Shown: in pieces, positions 20,801 through 30,438 of the stretch
How positions within the stretch are numbered: position 1 is the stretch's first letter
Layout: every line of letters starts with the position of its first letter
NCBI GenBank assembly: GCA_030407315.1
Contig: JALQPE010002409.1
Span: 62,001 to 126,000 of the forward strand
Origin: Asparagopsis taxiformis
Lineage: Eukaryota > Rhodophyta > Florideophyceae > Bonnemaisoniales > Bonnemaisoniaceae
Direction of reading: 5' to 3'
DNA length: 64,000 nucleotides
Translations under genes and position numbers: made by a program
Notes under the pieces: model-generated
What the model saw: only the letters and a program-made list of their open reading frames with translations
Told to the model about the DNA's origin: nothing
The model's database searches: none

Positions 20801-21900
20801 ATTGGGATGTGGAATAGTGCGGTGTTTATCTATATTTAAGCTGGTAGATTTGTATTTTAGGTATCATGCACGTATTGTTGTATTAAATTTCTGTCTTGAG
20901 AGGCATGGATACGAGAGTTTGGAAAGTCTGAGGTGGTAGACGAGAGCCTCTTCTATCGCCGAGTGGTGTGCTTGTCTCGACTTTTATGAGGTGTCAGAAT
21001 TCAAATGGAGTGGTAGCTAGACAGTGCGTCCTTCATTTGATTTGAAAGTATTTTGCAACTACAATTCTTTCCATACGTATGTAGTACATGCTTACTTGCC
21101 TGCATGCCATGTTCCAGACCAAGATTCACGATGAATCCGCCAAGAGTTTATGTTTCATTACAACATGAAAAGATGGTCCTGGTTTAATAGAAGCATACTA
21201 GATGTAGAATTTGATGACGACGACGACAAATGAAGGCGCGACATCAAATTCACCATTGATTCACCCGATATGAGAACAATACTGACTGTAGTCTACATGT
21301 GTAGCATATCGCACTGTAACGTCCCAGATGCCAGCTCTTCAAGCGGGTCCATCAATATCGCTCTTCCAACGACGTGGGTCCAACAAGACGGAAGCACTGC
21401 CTGTCTTGCAATTGCTGTGTTCCAATTTGAAGCAGAGCGTTGCGAATCTATGCGGACACCGATGGTCTAAGAATGAACAACTGTAAAACATCCAGAAACT
21501 ATACACGATGCCTGCCTTGAATTTGCTTCCAGTTGAAAATATTTCTACCTCCCAGAAGGTCTCGATCTCCGTTTCACGCAGGATCACGGAGCACTTTCTA
21601 CACACTATTTGCAGCCATCGTGTCGACTGTAACAGCACGAGTTACTCGTGACGAGTAGGAGAGTCTGTACCTTTTTGGAATGTAATTTCGATATCATATT
21701 CTACAGAAATAGCGAGTAGCCGTGCCGTTACCAGAGTGATGACGGCTACTGTACCCTCACGGTACACAGCCTTTCACAAGTAACATGTGGGTGAAAATTA
21801 CCGAATATCTAAATCAGCCATTTGATCTCGACACCATACCACTCTGCTACTCCCAGCATTGCACATCAGCAAGTGCTCCCGCCGAGACCGGAAGCGCGCA
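20801..21900. other. 1.1-kb spacer, no recognisable gene
   Basis: Only short frames occur. Nothing resembling a tRNA, a repeat array or an exon of the flanking genes is visible. Confidence 0.35.
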
Positions 21901-22965
21901 ATGAGCTGCTCCTTCGTCAGTAACACAAAGACCGTCCAATTCGTCCAGCCTTTCCAGGTTGACATAGTCCACGAGACGCAGGAAATCAATCTAGAAAAGG
22001 ATGAAGTATACGTTGAAACAATACTCTCCTCGATTTCGCCAGGCACAGAACTACTGGTCTACAAAGGACAAATGCCCACCGACCTGCCCACCGACGCAGT
22101 ATTCGAGACGCAACAAGCTTCATTTTCATATCCATCCCGTTACGGATACGCTGCCGTGGGGACCGTAACCGCGTGCGGACGCGATGTACATACGTTGAAA
22201 ACCGGCGATCATGTATTTGCATTTCGCGAACATACATCGGCTTTCACAGAAAACCAGAGTAATTTAATGCGTATACCGGCCCATATCTCTGTACAAGATG
22301 CTACATATCTACCAAACATCGAAACCGCAATCAGTCTCGCAATGGACGCCGCCGTACTGCCGGGAGAATCCATATGCGTAGTCGGGCAGGGAATTGTCGG
22401 GCTGCTTCTCGTAGCCGTATTGATACAATTACATCCCTTCAGTCGCGTCGTATCGCTGGATATAAACGAGCAGCGCCGTCTCGCATCCACCAAGCATGCA
22501 ATGGCGACCGCGTCTCTCGACCCTTCCCACGCGGAATTCCCGCAGCTCTTTCGCTCGGCTATTGGCGATTCTGCGGGCGCAGACGTCAGTATAGATGTCT
22601 CCGGATCTGGCGATGGTTTGAACACCGCCATTCAAATGACCAGAGATTACGGCCGAGTCGTTATCGGCTCTTGGTTTGGAAATAAATCGGTGACATTGGC
22701 TTGTCTCGGTGGAAAGTTTCATCGAAGTCATATACAATTAGTTGCGTCACAAGTGAGTGAAATTCCCGCACCACTTGCTGGACGGTGGAATAAGCAACGA
22801 AGATTTCAACTGGCATGGAGCATGATCGAGAAACTCTGTCCATTTCAGCGATTTTCCCCAGCCGTGCACGCGCTGGAAAACGCTCCCCAACTGTACAAAC
22901 GTCTGGTTGACGGCGAGGAACTACACGGCATGTTCGCTTACACAGACTTGCACCCCAAAACTTGA
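21901..22965 (+). CDS. Zinc-less MDR-family oxidoreductase
   Basis: This 354-residue protein is of the medium-chain dehydrogenase/reductase superfamily. The GroES-like half includes VETILSSISPGTELLVYKG and RYGYAAVGTV. The Rossmann half has VVGQGIVGLLLVAVL followed by an acidic residue in VVSLDINEQRR, which suggests NAD preference. The catalytic zinc ligand position (Cys in classical alcohol dehydrogenases, CGxCGTD) is Ser in SPGTE, and the four-Cys structural zinc loop is absent. This is the SPGTE subgroup found in cyanobacteria, plants and algae, in which BchC-like enzymes also fall. The substrate cannot be told. The ATG at 21901 is the first in frame. The stop is 4 bases from the convergent methyltransferase stop. 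Confidence 0.82.
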   Translation: MSCSFVSNTKTVQFVQPFQVDIVHETQEINLEKDEVYVETILSSISPGTELLVYKGQMPTDLPTDAVFETQQASFSYPSRYGYAAVGTVTACGRDVHTLKTGDHVFAFREHTSAFTENQSNLMRIPAHISVQDATYLPNIETAISLAMDAAVLPGESICVVGQGIVGLLLVAVLIQLHPFSRVVSLDINEQRRLASTKHAMATASLDPSHAEFPQLFRSAIGDSAGADVSIDVSGSGDGLNTAIQMTRDYGRVVIGSWFGNKSVTLACLGGKFHRSHIQLVASQVSEIPAPLAGRWNKQRRFQLAWSMIEKLCPFQRFSPAVHALENAPQLYKRLVDGEELHGMFAYTDLHPKT

Positions 22966-22969
22966 GCGA

Positions 22970-23767
22970 TTAAACACATTGAATCTGTAAAATCTCTCGT
23001 ACATTACTCACCCCGTCTCGGATTTCACGCACAGTCTGCATACGAAGCTCGACACCAATCCGCGCCGCCTGCTGAGCCAGCTGCGATTCAAAACTGCGCA
23101 TACCGCCTCCAACTCCAAAATAATACGTCTTCCCGGCGACAAAAGCGACGCCGTCGGGCGCTAAAGACGTCAATATACATTCCGCAAGTGCGGCGTTCTG
23201 CTCCGTGGCATACACGGTATCCGACGACAGAATCACATCGTATTGTCGCTTCAAAACAGCCGGCAACCCACGCCATGATCCAGCGAAGAAGCGAAAATTG
23301 TGCACCGATTTGTCGTCCACATTGGCGGCCACATTAGGCATCGTCACCGAGCGGATCACCTCCTCATTGTAGTCCTGCACGTCGACAGCGGCGGCGTGGA
23401 ATCGGGCGGCGACAATGGCGGGCAACGCATGCCCTGCGCCGAGCTCCAGGACTGCACAATTGGGTAGACGAGACGTCTGGGTTTCATGCAGATATTGCAC
23501 GAGATCGCCGGCGCATTCCCATAGCTTGAAACCGCCCTCGTAGACGCGGGGCACGATGTCGGCGCCGTGCGGTGTAAGGTGGCTCGGGGCGGTGGCGGTG
23601 GACTTGCGGAGGAGGACAGCGTCGTTGGAGAAGGTTACTGCGTCGTGTTGCTGTGTGTCGAGAGGTGACTGTGCGACGTAGCTGATCTGGTGCGGTGGTT
23701 GCGGCAGATCGTCGTTGGTGGTGGGCTGGGCGCTGGTGGATGGTTGGTCGAACGCAAACTTGAACAT
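22970..23767 (-). CDS. METTL18: METTL18/HPM1-like protein histidine methyltransferase
   Basis: This 265-residue class I SAM methyltransferase has the METTL18/Hpm1 landmarks in order. They are PRVYEGGFKLWECAGDL, the SAM loop VLELGAGHALPAIVAARF, VQDYNEEVI with VTMPNVAAN, FFAGSW, ILSSDTVY, and near the end GKTYYFGVGGGMRSFE. In yeast and human this family methylates a histidine of ribosomal protein uL3 (Rpl3) and affects ribosome assembly and elongation. The ATG at 23767 is the first in frame. The gene converges on the MDR gene, so their 3' UTRs must overlap or be nearly absent. High confidence in the family; the uL3 target is inferred from homologs. Confidence 0.9.
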   Translation of the reverse strand: MFKFAFDQPSTSAQPTTNDDLPQPPHQISYVAQSPLDTQQHDAVTFSNDAVLLRKSTATAPSHLTPHGADIVPRVYEGGFKLWECAGDLVQYLHETQTSRLPNCAVLELGAGHALPAIVAARFHAAAVDVQDYNEEVIRSVTMPNVAANVDDKSVHNFRFFAGSWRGLPAVLKRQYDVILSSDTVYATEQNAALAECILTSLAPDGVAFVAGKTYYFGVGGGMRSFESQLAQQAARIGVELRMQTVREIRDGVSNVREILQIQCV

Positions 23768-24015
23768 GGTGCACACGTAGATGAAGGAGCGGGACAGCTA
23801 CGTAACGGACGGTGGGCGATTGCTCGTTTTGTTTTTACAGTAGTTGTGTGCGGTGGACTTGTTGGGACGGGTCGCGTGGTGAACAATTTGAGGTGACACT
23901 GCGGACAAATTAATTGAAATTGTTGGGTGCTGTCCAACCGCAGGGGGAATGCTACTGGTGCGCGGAGAGCGGAATTATTAGAGCGTGGACGACATGGCCT
24001 CGTTCCGTGTTGAAA

Positions 24016-24928
24016 TCACTGGAACAATTTGTGCTCGTCAATGTAATTCACAACGGACGCAGGTGTCATGTATAGAATAGTGCGTCCTTGTTTCACATAA
24101 GACCTATCCGTCTCTCGCAAAGCACACGCAGCGTATGTAACAAGCGCGACGAATCAGTAATTCATTCATACGAGAGCAAGCTGTGACGTGGCCGACAAAT
24201 TTACAAACGCACCTCAGAAGCGACGAACTAACATTGCACTGCCAGCCGTCAATCGATGTGAATCGATCACGAAAGGCGCGCAAATTATCGCTTTGCCATA
24301 GCGAATCATGCGTATGACGATGCAACGCATCACCGTCCCGTGGCAGAACGAGCACTCGAACCACTTTGAGCAAACTACGCACACTCTCCGGCTTCCAGCG
24401 ATTCGGATCCGACATGCCGTGCACGAAATCGACACCGCACGCCAGGAAAATCTGCACGGGCGCTTTGCAATACGACGTCAATATCGACTCTAATCGCTCG
24501 GCGACGACGTGCGTGCGCTGATACTGCGACTGCATGCTCTCCCAGGCGTCGACGCGCAGCCAGTGCGACTGTTGCACGGCGAGCTCGCACATGGCGAGGC
24601 GGCGCGACGCCGGTAGTAACGCGCGTTTGCCGTAATGGTCGTTGGCGGGCGATATGAACCCGCCGAGCACATGGTGCGTTTGTTGTAGATGATCGCGGGC
24701 AAATTCTGCGCCTTGTCAGCGTGATGCAGCGCGTGCGTTGTTTATAGGTTTTGTATTGTCGAGGCACATACCTGCTAGACTGAGGTGCATGTGCGTTATA
24801 GGCGAGAAGGAACCGCAGAGCAGAACGACTGCCAGTGGACGGGCGTGGGTCGTCGCCGGGAGGTCGAGTCGGTCGAGTGGTGTGCAACCATTGTCGCGGC
24901 TGGATGACGACGCAACGCGCTCGGTCAT
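24016..24928 (-). CDS. NMNAT: Nicotinamide/nicotinate mononucleotide adenylyltransferase, three exons
   Basis: Exons are 24928-24772, 24705-24213 and 24103-24016, with introns of 66 nt (GTATGT..GCGCAG) and 109 nt (GTGCGT..GGATAG), giving 245 residues. Splicing recreates conserved stretches across both joints: MHLSLAEFARDHL, and SSSLLRSYVKQGRTILYMTP. The nucleotidyltransferase signature GSFSPITHMHL is in exon 1. GGFISPANDHYGKRAL, WESMQSQYQRT and FLACGVDFVHGM are in exon 2. The ISSTxIR element straddles the second joint, and the SIRYLVPDxVxxYI element is in exon 3. The enzyme makes NAD (or deamido-NAD) from NMN (or NaMN) and ATP. Length fits the family (230-300). The ATG at 24928 is the first in frame. 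High confidence. Confidence 0.93.
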
Positions 24929-25570
24929 GACGATGGGTCGACGGGGCGAAAGGGGCGCCGTGATCGGAGATGAATGGGTCAAGTCACGTCGCGCAAGGTA
25001 GAAATGAATTAAAGATCTGATCTAAAGTTTACATTGGCAAAAAGAGTTGCCGTACAGTAGCCGCGGTAGGTTGCAGAAGCTGTAAACGACGCGCCGTGCC
25101 AACGCAAACGCCACGCAGGTCCACGCAGTGCAGGGATCATGCGATGGATATACGTGCGATCGATGTGCGCGGCTCTCAACTGCCACTTGTCGCCGAGCTT
25201 GCAGCATAACATCATTACAGATTTCATTGCTGGACGCGCTATGCGCAGCGCTAAGCATCGGGCGTGCCACGATGCACAACTCAGCATTTCGTACCACGTA
25301 GCGTGAGCACAGCTCTCGCTGTGCAGTCGCGTCGACGCTGCGCAGCCTAGCGCCAACGCCTTGGTCCCGTCCGGGAATGGCCAATTCCACCATTCTTCAT
25401 ATCGTACGCATGTTCCGTTTCTGCTGTCGGACGCACACCCAACACCAGGTCGTCAGGTGGAGGCAGGCTGCATTGTATTCAAACCCCCATCGCGTCGATA
25501 AACACCACCGTCCGTTGTCACTTCCCGACCGCCACTTCTTGCACCCCCGACAGCCAGTCCTCCAATAACC
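24929..25570. other. Divergent spacer between NMNAT and the type I membrane protein
   Basis: About 640 bases. Minus-strand frames of about 115-123 codons (25009-25393) lack family features and are not accepted. The last 80 bases before 25571 are C-rich and G-poor. No gene is seen. Confidence 0.35.
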
Positions 25571-27319
25571 ATGCAGCCGTCCGTCGCAGCAGCCGCATCT
25601 CTTTCCGCACTCCTTCTCTCTTTCCTTCTTCTCCCCGTTGCTGCTGTGCTCACCTACCCATCGTCGACTGGTCAGCGTCTGCCCGCGATCCCGTCCAAAA
25701 CTGTCCTCCAGTCTTTCGGAACCGCCTCGGCCACGATCAACCTTCTTTCCGACGTCCCAGATGCCACTCCCGTGGTTTCAGACTCCTCGCTCTACGCTGT
25801 TGGTGCAGCGACACGCGCTGGTGCCGCTGGTGGACTGACAAATTATACTATTCCTTTCTCCTTTGACGCCTCGGTCGGTGTTGTCAACTACTCCGTCTCT
25901 ATCGGTTCCGATTCGATTCGTGGTGCTTTTGTCATCGCCGGAATCACTATCACTGACGGTTCTGACATTGCGTCTGGTGACGATGGTGTCGGTGTGCAGG
26001 TCGGCCAGAAGGGCTCCTTCGACTTTTCCTTCACAGCTGTTGGTGATGATGCCGCCCCTGTGGATCTTTCTACAGCGCGCATTTCTGCCAGAGAGATAAC
26101 TGGTGTCTACTTTGAAGAATTGGACATGGCCAATACTCGCTTTGAAGACGACAAGTTTATTGTTGCTATTGCTCCATACCGGGTGGGCACGGGTCGCTTC
26201 ATAATCTCTATTGAAACAGACGCCATTTCTGTTGGTGGTGAATCGTTTGAGACTGTGCTTTCCGTTCGACAAGATACCACTCCCGAGCCGCCATGTGCTG
26301 TCATTGCAGATAATGCAACTGCTGTTTCGAACAATGTTGCATTCTCCATGTACAATCTGCTCGCGCCGCCTCTGCAATCGCCTGTGAGCTCTATTTCTAT
26401 TGCAATCAATGGTGTGTCGTACCAATTCGACCAGTCTGCATCTCGCCTTCGAAACCCAACATCGGTGGTGGTGTTTCCACGCATTTCTTCCGGTGGCTTT
26501 GCAACCATCTCCTGTGACGGCTCAGAAGCTGTCGTTGTGCCTGGAAATGACGAGAGACAAGTGTTCGTTACAGTCCCCTCGGAACCTGTAGAGCTTGCAG
26601 TTGATACACTACCATCGCCACTACCAACTTCAGATGACCTGTTCAGAATAGCTGTAGCCGTGGTCGTTGTACAATCAGACCCGGACATTCTGCCGCGCAC
26701 TACAGGAGAGGCTATTCGTGAAGAGGTGTGCAAAATCATGGGTGGAGACCCATGTGGGGTCGAATCCATCGAACGTGGATCTGCAATCCTCAACATCGTG
26801 ACACTAGTTGACGATGACACTGGAGTTTTAGAAAGACTGCAATCACGCTTTGACGATTGCACAGTGCAAAGCAACACAGGATTTGCCTGCACAGGCGAGT
26901 TGGAATTAGGAGAAACAGAAATTACACCACCAAGGGCAGTCGCAGCCACATCAGTAGTTTCGGCTGGTTTGGCCACATGGACCATCATTCTGATCGCATG
27001 CGTCGGAGCATTTGCACTCGTGCTCGTCGTCGTGCTCGGATTATGGGCAGTGTATCGACGATCGTCGGAACAATCGGAAAGCTACAGTTCATCAGGTCCG
27101 CTGGGTGTGCCGGATCCGGCCGACCTGCTGTACGAGCAGAGCATTGTGCGCGATATCTATGGACGCGGCGACTTCCCCGACGGAGGCCCGTCGTTGGCGG
27201 TTGCGCAAGAGCGCGCCAAAGAAGCAGATCTTAGAGAAGAGTTTCCGCGACCTCCAAGCTCGTCGGGCGTGTCGAGAGGGAATGCGTCGGATGATGCTAG
27301 TAGTACGTATTCTGTATAG
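25571..27319 (+). CDS. Type I membrane protein with signal peptide, unknown function
   Basis: The protein has 582 residues. Residues 1-25 form a clear signal peptide (ASLSALLLSFLLLPVAAVLT). A region of about 440 residues with beta-rich character, few cysteines and several N-glycosylation sites (for example NYT and NYS) follows. One transmembrane helix lies at about 468-493 (WTIILIACVGAFALVLVVVLG), with a basic stop-transfer YRRSS and a cytoplasmic tail of about 85 residues rich in Ser, Pro and acidic residues. This layout suggests a cell-surface or endomembrane protein with a folded outer domain and a signalling or sorting tail. I do not recognise the ectodomain. The ATG at 25571 begins the signal peptide directly. 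Confidence 0.78.
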   Translation: MQPSVAAAASLSALLLSFLLLPVAAVLTYPSSTGQRLPAIPSKTVLQSFGTASATINLLSDVPDATPVVSDSSLYAVGAATRAGAAGGLTNYTIPFSFDASVGVVNYSVSIGSDSIRGAFVIAGITITDGSDIASGDDGVGVQVGQKGSFDFSFTAVGDDAAPVDLSTARISAREITGVYFEELDMANTRFEDDKFIVAIAPYRVGTGRFIISIETDAISVGGESFETVLSVRQDTTPEPPCAVIADNATAVSNNVAFSMYNLLAPPLQSPVSSISIAINGVSYQFDQSASRLRNPTSVVVFPRISSGGFATISCDGSEAVVVPGNDERQVFVTVPSEPVELAVDTLPSPLPTSDDLFRIAVAVVVVQSDPDILPRTTGEAIREEVCKIMGGDPCGVESIERGSAILNIVTLVDDDTGVLERLQSRFDDCTVQSNTGFACTGELELGETEITPPRAVAATSVVSAGLATWTIILIACVGAFALVLVVVLGLWAVYRRSSEQSESYSSSGPLGVPDPADLLYEQSIVRDIYGRGDFPDGGPSLAVAQERAKEADLREEFPRPPSSSGVSRGNASDDASSTYSV

Positions 27320-27932
27320 CGCGTTGGGTCGGTCAGTGCCGCCTGGAATTTTCGTGGATAGACTAGCTTTTGGCGGCGACAGTGTGTATTGGTACATGAC
27401 CTTTGCGAGTGGTTAAAGGTTGACTGTTTACAAAGAAGGTCGACAGATGCGCGACTTGTGAAGATGACGCAGCGCGGTCGCGTATGCTCTGAGGATTACA
27501 GTATGATTGGACGTGCCGTCATGTTTCCAACGTGGGATCGTGCTCTGCAGGCGTTCATTGTCATCAATGGTCTTTTTTTGGCCTCATTTTCGTTCTGTAC
27601 GTGCTTCTATAATCAGCGCATCCTGCACTGACTGTCATGGCTGCTATTTTCGTCATTTCTCTTCCGTGGATCTATGACAACTCGCGCACTGTCAAATTCA
27701 TGCTCCCAATCACCATTCCAGTGCGCTCAGCCTCGGCTACCACTCAGTATCCGACCCCGTTACAGTAACCTCAATTTCCATTTATTTCAAAACTTTTCCT
27801 AAAACCTGCACAAATTTCACCGAGTCATTCATTCCATCACCTGACACCAATCCACTTTCCCTATCCCTCCGCCTCTCTCCATCGCCACCAGCAGATCGAT
27901 CCCTTCCTCCCTCCATCACGCCATCCCCCACC
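27320..27932. other. Spacer and C-rich leader upstream of COG2
   Basis: Bases 27770-27932 are very G-poor and C/T/A-rich up to the COG2 start codon. The rest shows no gene. Confidence 0.4.
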
Positions 27933-30347
27933 ATGCACGCCGCCCTCGCCACACCGCCCTCACCCTCCGCCAAAAACCTCTCCTTCTCCCCATCCATCCT
28001 CAGCGATCCAGATTTCAATCCACAATCCTTCATCTCCGCAATCCGCACCAAAACCCCGCTCTCCGTTGTCCGCGATGACCTCCGCCAGCACATATCCCAT
28101 CTACAAGCCGAGCTTGTATCGTGCGTGCAGCGCGATTTCCAAACCTACATCTCATTCGGCGACACCATTCGCGATGCAGACGCCCTCGCCACCGCCATAT
28201 CACAACCTTTGAAAACGTTACGATCCAACATCGTCGCACTCGTAACCGCTCTCGACGATCAAATCGACCAACTCCATCAAACACTCTCACTCCGTCGCCA
28301 GACTGCCGCCACCACCAACGCCCTCACCACCCTCATCGACGCCAACGATCTCCTCCTCAAATGCGAGCGTCTCCTCCGCGAATACACAGCCCTCCCGCAA
28401 ACCCTCGACGCCCTCCGTCTCGCTGAACGCATTGCTGGCGAATCAGCACAGCTCTCCTTCGTGCTCAGTCGTGCCGCTCCCGGCCCCTTCCTCTCCTCCA
28501 TCTCCGTCCGTATCAGCGCCGTGCGCAGAAGCGTCCGCACCTGTCTCGAGGCCTGGTTGCGAAGAGCCTTATTTCCACCCGACGCGCCCGCAGATGCCTT
28601 GTACGATAACCACATTCTGGCCCGTGTGCTCACCCTCTACGTCGTCTCCGGGCTCGTCCCAGAAGCGGAAGCGTTCTTTCGACGAGAGATTGTTGCGCCC
28701 TTTGCCGCCACACGCCTTCGTATGACGCCTATGCTTGCCGTTGCGGAGCGTAACGCGAAAAATCGACATAATGAGTCGAGACGTGATGCACTCCCCGCCC
28801 AATCGCCCCCCGCTGTCACCGCTGCAGACGCCCTCCAGGCAGCGGAGGGCGAGATTATTAACTTTTTGGGCGAGAAAGTTATGCCTATCGTCAGTCTCGT
28901 CGACGCAGAAGAGCGTCTTCGTACTCGTTTGGATTTTGTGGGACGCGCCGTTTGGCCACAGATTGCACGCGCTATTTCGTCCCATATGGCAGCTGCTTTC
29001 TCCCCGGGTATTCCTGACGTGTTCCATCAGAGTGTTCGTGCTGGTAGTCGATTGTATGCCGCTATCGAGGCCGCTGTCACCGATGAAGCCCATCGAGATG
29101 CGCTGCGAAAGTGCTCCGCTACCACCGATTTCTGGAAGCATTGGAATTTGCCCGTATACTTTCAACTTCGCTTTCAGGATGTCACGACTAAATTCGACGC
29201 TAGTTTGAAGGAAGGCCCTGTGTCCGTGGACGCTTCTACTACTGTGCAGAATAATGCCCTCGATGGCGGCTCCATGCTGCTCAGAACTGATGTTTATAAC
29301 TCTGCACCAACTGTGAGTTTGGTCGCCTCATTGCGAAGATGCTGGTCTGAAGAAGTTTTTCTCAAATCTCTTACGCATCGTTTTCTCAGACTATCGCTCC
29401 AGCTCCTTGCTCGATACTCGACATGGGTCAGAACAGGACTGGCTGGTGAATGGACCAACGTTGATGCTGTGCCGAAAGGAGCTGTCCGCATTTTCTACGA
29501 TATTACTGTTTTACAGAAACGCATTCCTGCAGAGCTTTCTTCTATACTTCGACTGCGTGCACCCTCGCTATCTCCAGAGATATTAGACAGTCTAGATGCG
29601 ACCTTTACGGGGGCTGTCGAAACGTATTCTTCGTTACTGCCAGACCTCTCACGATCTATTTCCGACACTTTGGCGAGAAGTTGTGTGGAAAATCTCCAGC
29701 CTCTGCGAGGAATCTTGGCAACATATCGCATGTCGTCCAAACAAGCTCCTACAACACACTCCAGCTTTGTTCCCAAGATTCTGCGACCGCTAAAGTCATT
29801 CATGAGTGATAATGAACGTACGCTGCAACTTGAGAACCGCATCGAAATTGCAACAGCGGTTATTGAACAGACGACTGCAGAATATTTTAATATGGCAACA
29901 GACTTATTGCAGCGCAATAGAAGCAGTGCAGCTGCCCTGAAGAGATTGAATATCGGACGTGGAGGAGCCTTTGCAAATCGAAGCAGCAGTTCTAGTAATG
30001 TCACAGAGAAGATTTCAATGCAACTCTATCTCGACGTTGCAAAGTTCATGGACGAAACTAAGGCGCTGGGCGTATCGGCAGACAGCGTTCCCAGCATCGG
30101 CCGATTGTGGGACAGTGTCAAACGCGATGAAACCCCGGGAAATGTCACAGACAGCTCTGCCGACGAAGTTTTGGAGACTGCAGCGGAAAACCAACATGAA
30201 CCTGATGGCAGCACGGCAGACAGTGGTAGCGTTCCTTCGGGTCCCACAACTGTTGTAGCGTCTGCTGAAACGGATTCCGCGGTAACACAGGAATATGGAG
30301 AAACTGTACCGACGACAGAGGATGCTGAGGAAGAGTCATTGATGTAA
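27933..30347 (+). CDS. COG2: Conserved oligomeric Golgi complex subunit 2
   Basis: The protein has 804 residues, near the family's usual 700-850. The N-terminal COG2 domain is recognisable: FNPQSFISAIRTKTPLSVVRDDL, then LQAELVSCVQRDFQTYI and a helical stretch to about residue 140. The C-terminal domain has FWKHWNLPVYFQLRFQDV, SLRRCWSEEVFLKSLTHRF and LLARYSTWV, as in animal and plant COG2. COG2 belongs to lobe A of the COG tethering complex on Golgi membranes, needed for retrograde vesicle traffic and glycosyltransferase retention. The C-terminus is an acidic, disordered tail. The ATG at 27933 follows a C-rich leader. The gene converges on the CM1 protein gene with 91 bases between stop codons. 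High confidence. Confidence 0.92.
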   Translation: MHAALATPPSPSAKNLSFSPSILSDPDFNPQSFISAIRTKTPLSVVRDDLRQHISHLQAELVSCVQRDFQTYISFGDTIRDADALATAISQPLKTLRSNIVALVTALDDQIDQLHQTLSLRRQTAATTNALTTLIDANDLLLKCERLLREYTALPQTLDALRLAERIAGESAQLSFVLSRAAPGPFLSSISVRISAVRRSVRTCLEAWLRRALFPPDAPADALYDNHILARVLTLYVVSGLVPEAEAFFRREIVAPFAATRLRMTPMLAVAERNAKNRHNESRRDALPAQSPPAVTAADALQAAEGEIINFLGEKVMPIVSLVDAEERLRTRLDFVGRAVWPQIARAISSHMAAAFSPGIPDVFHQSVRAGSRLYAAIEAAVTDEAHRDALRKCSATTDFWKHWNLPVYFQLRFQDVTTKFDASLKEGPVSVDASTTVQNNALDGGSMLLRTDVYNSAPTVSLVASLRRCWSEEVFLKSLTHRFLRLSLQLLARYSTWVRTGLAGEWTNVDAVPKGAVRIFYDITVLQKRIPAELSSILRLRAPSLSPEILDSLDATFTGAVETYSSLLPDLSRSISDTLARSCVENLQPLRGILATYRMSSKQAPTTHSSFVPKILRPLKSFMSDNERTLQLENRIEIATAVIEQTTAEYFNMATDLLQRNRSSAAALKRLNIGRGGAFANRSSSSSNVTEKISMQLYLDVAKFMDETKALGVSADSVPSIGRLWDSVKRDETPGNVTDSSADEVLETAAENQHEPDGSTADSGSVPSGPTTVVASAETDSAVTQEYGETVPTTEDAEEESLM

Positions 30348-30438
30348 TACAGCTCTTTGTTCACCGTCCTCGCATTTTTCTCTCATAACTGTCCCTTCAA
30401 TAAATTCTATAAGACTAACTTTACACAAGTTTATATGT

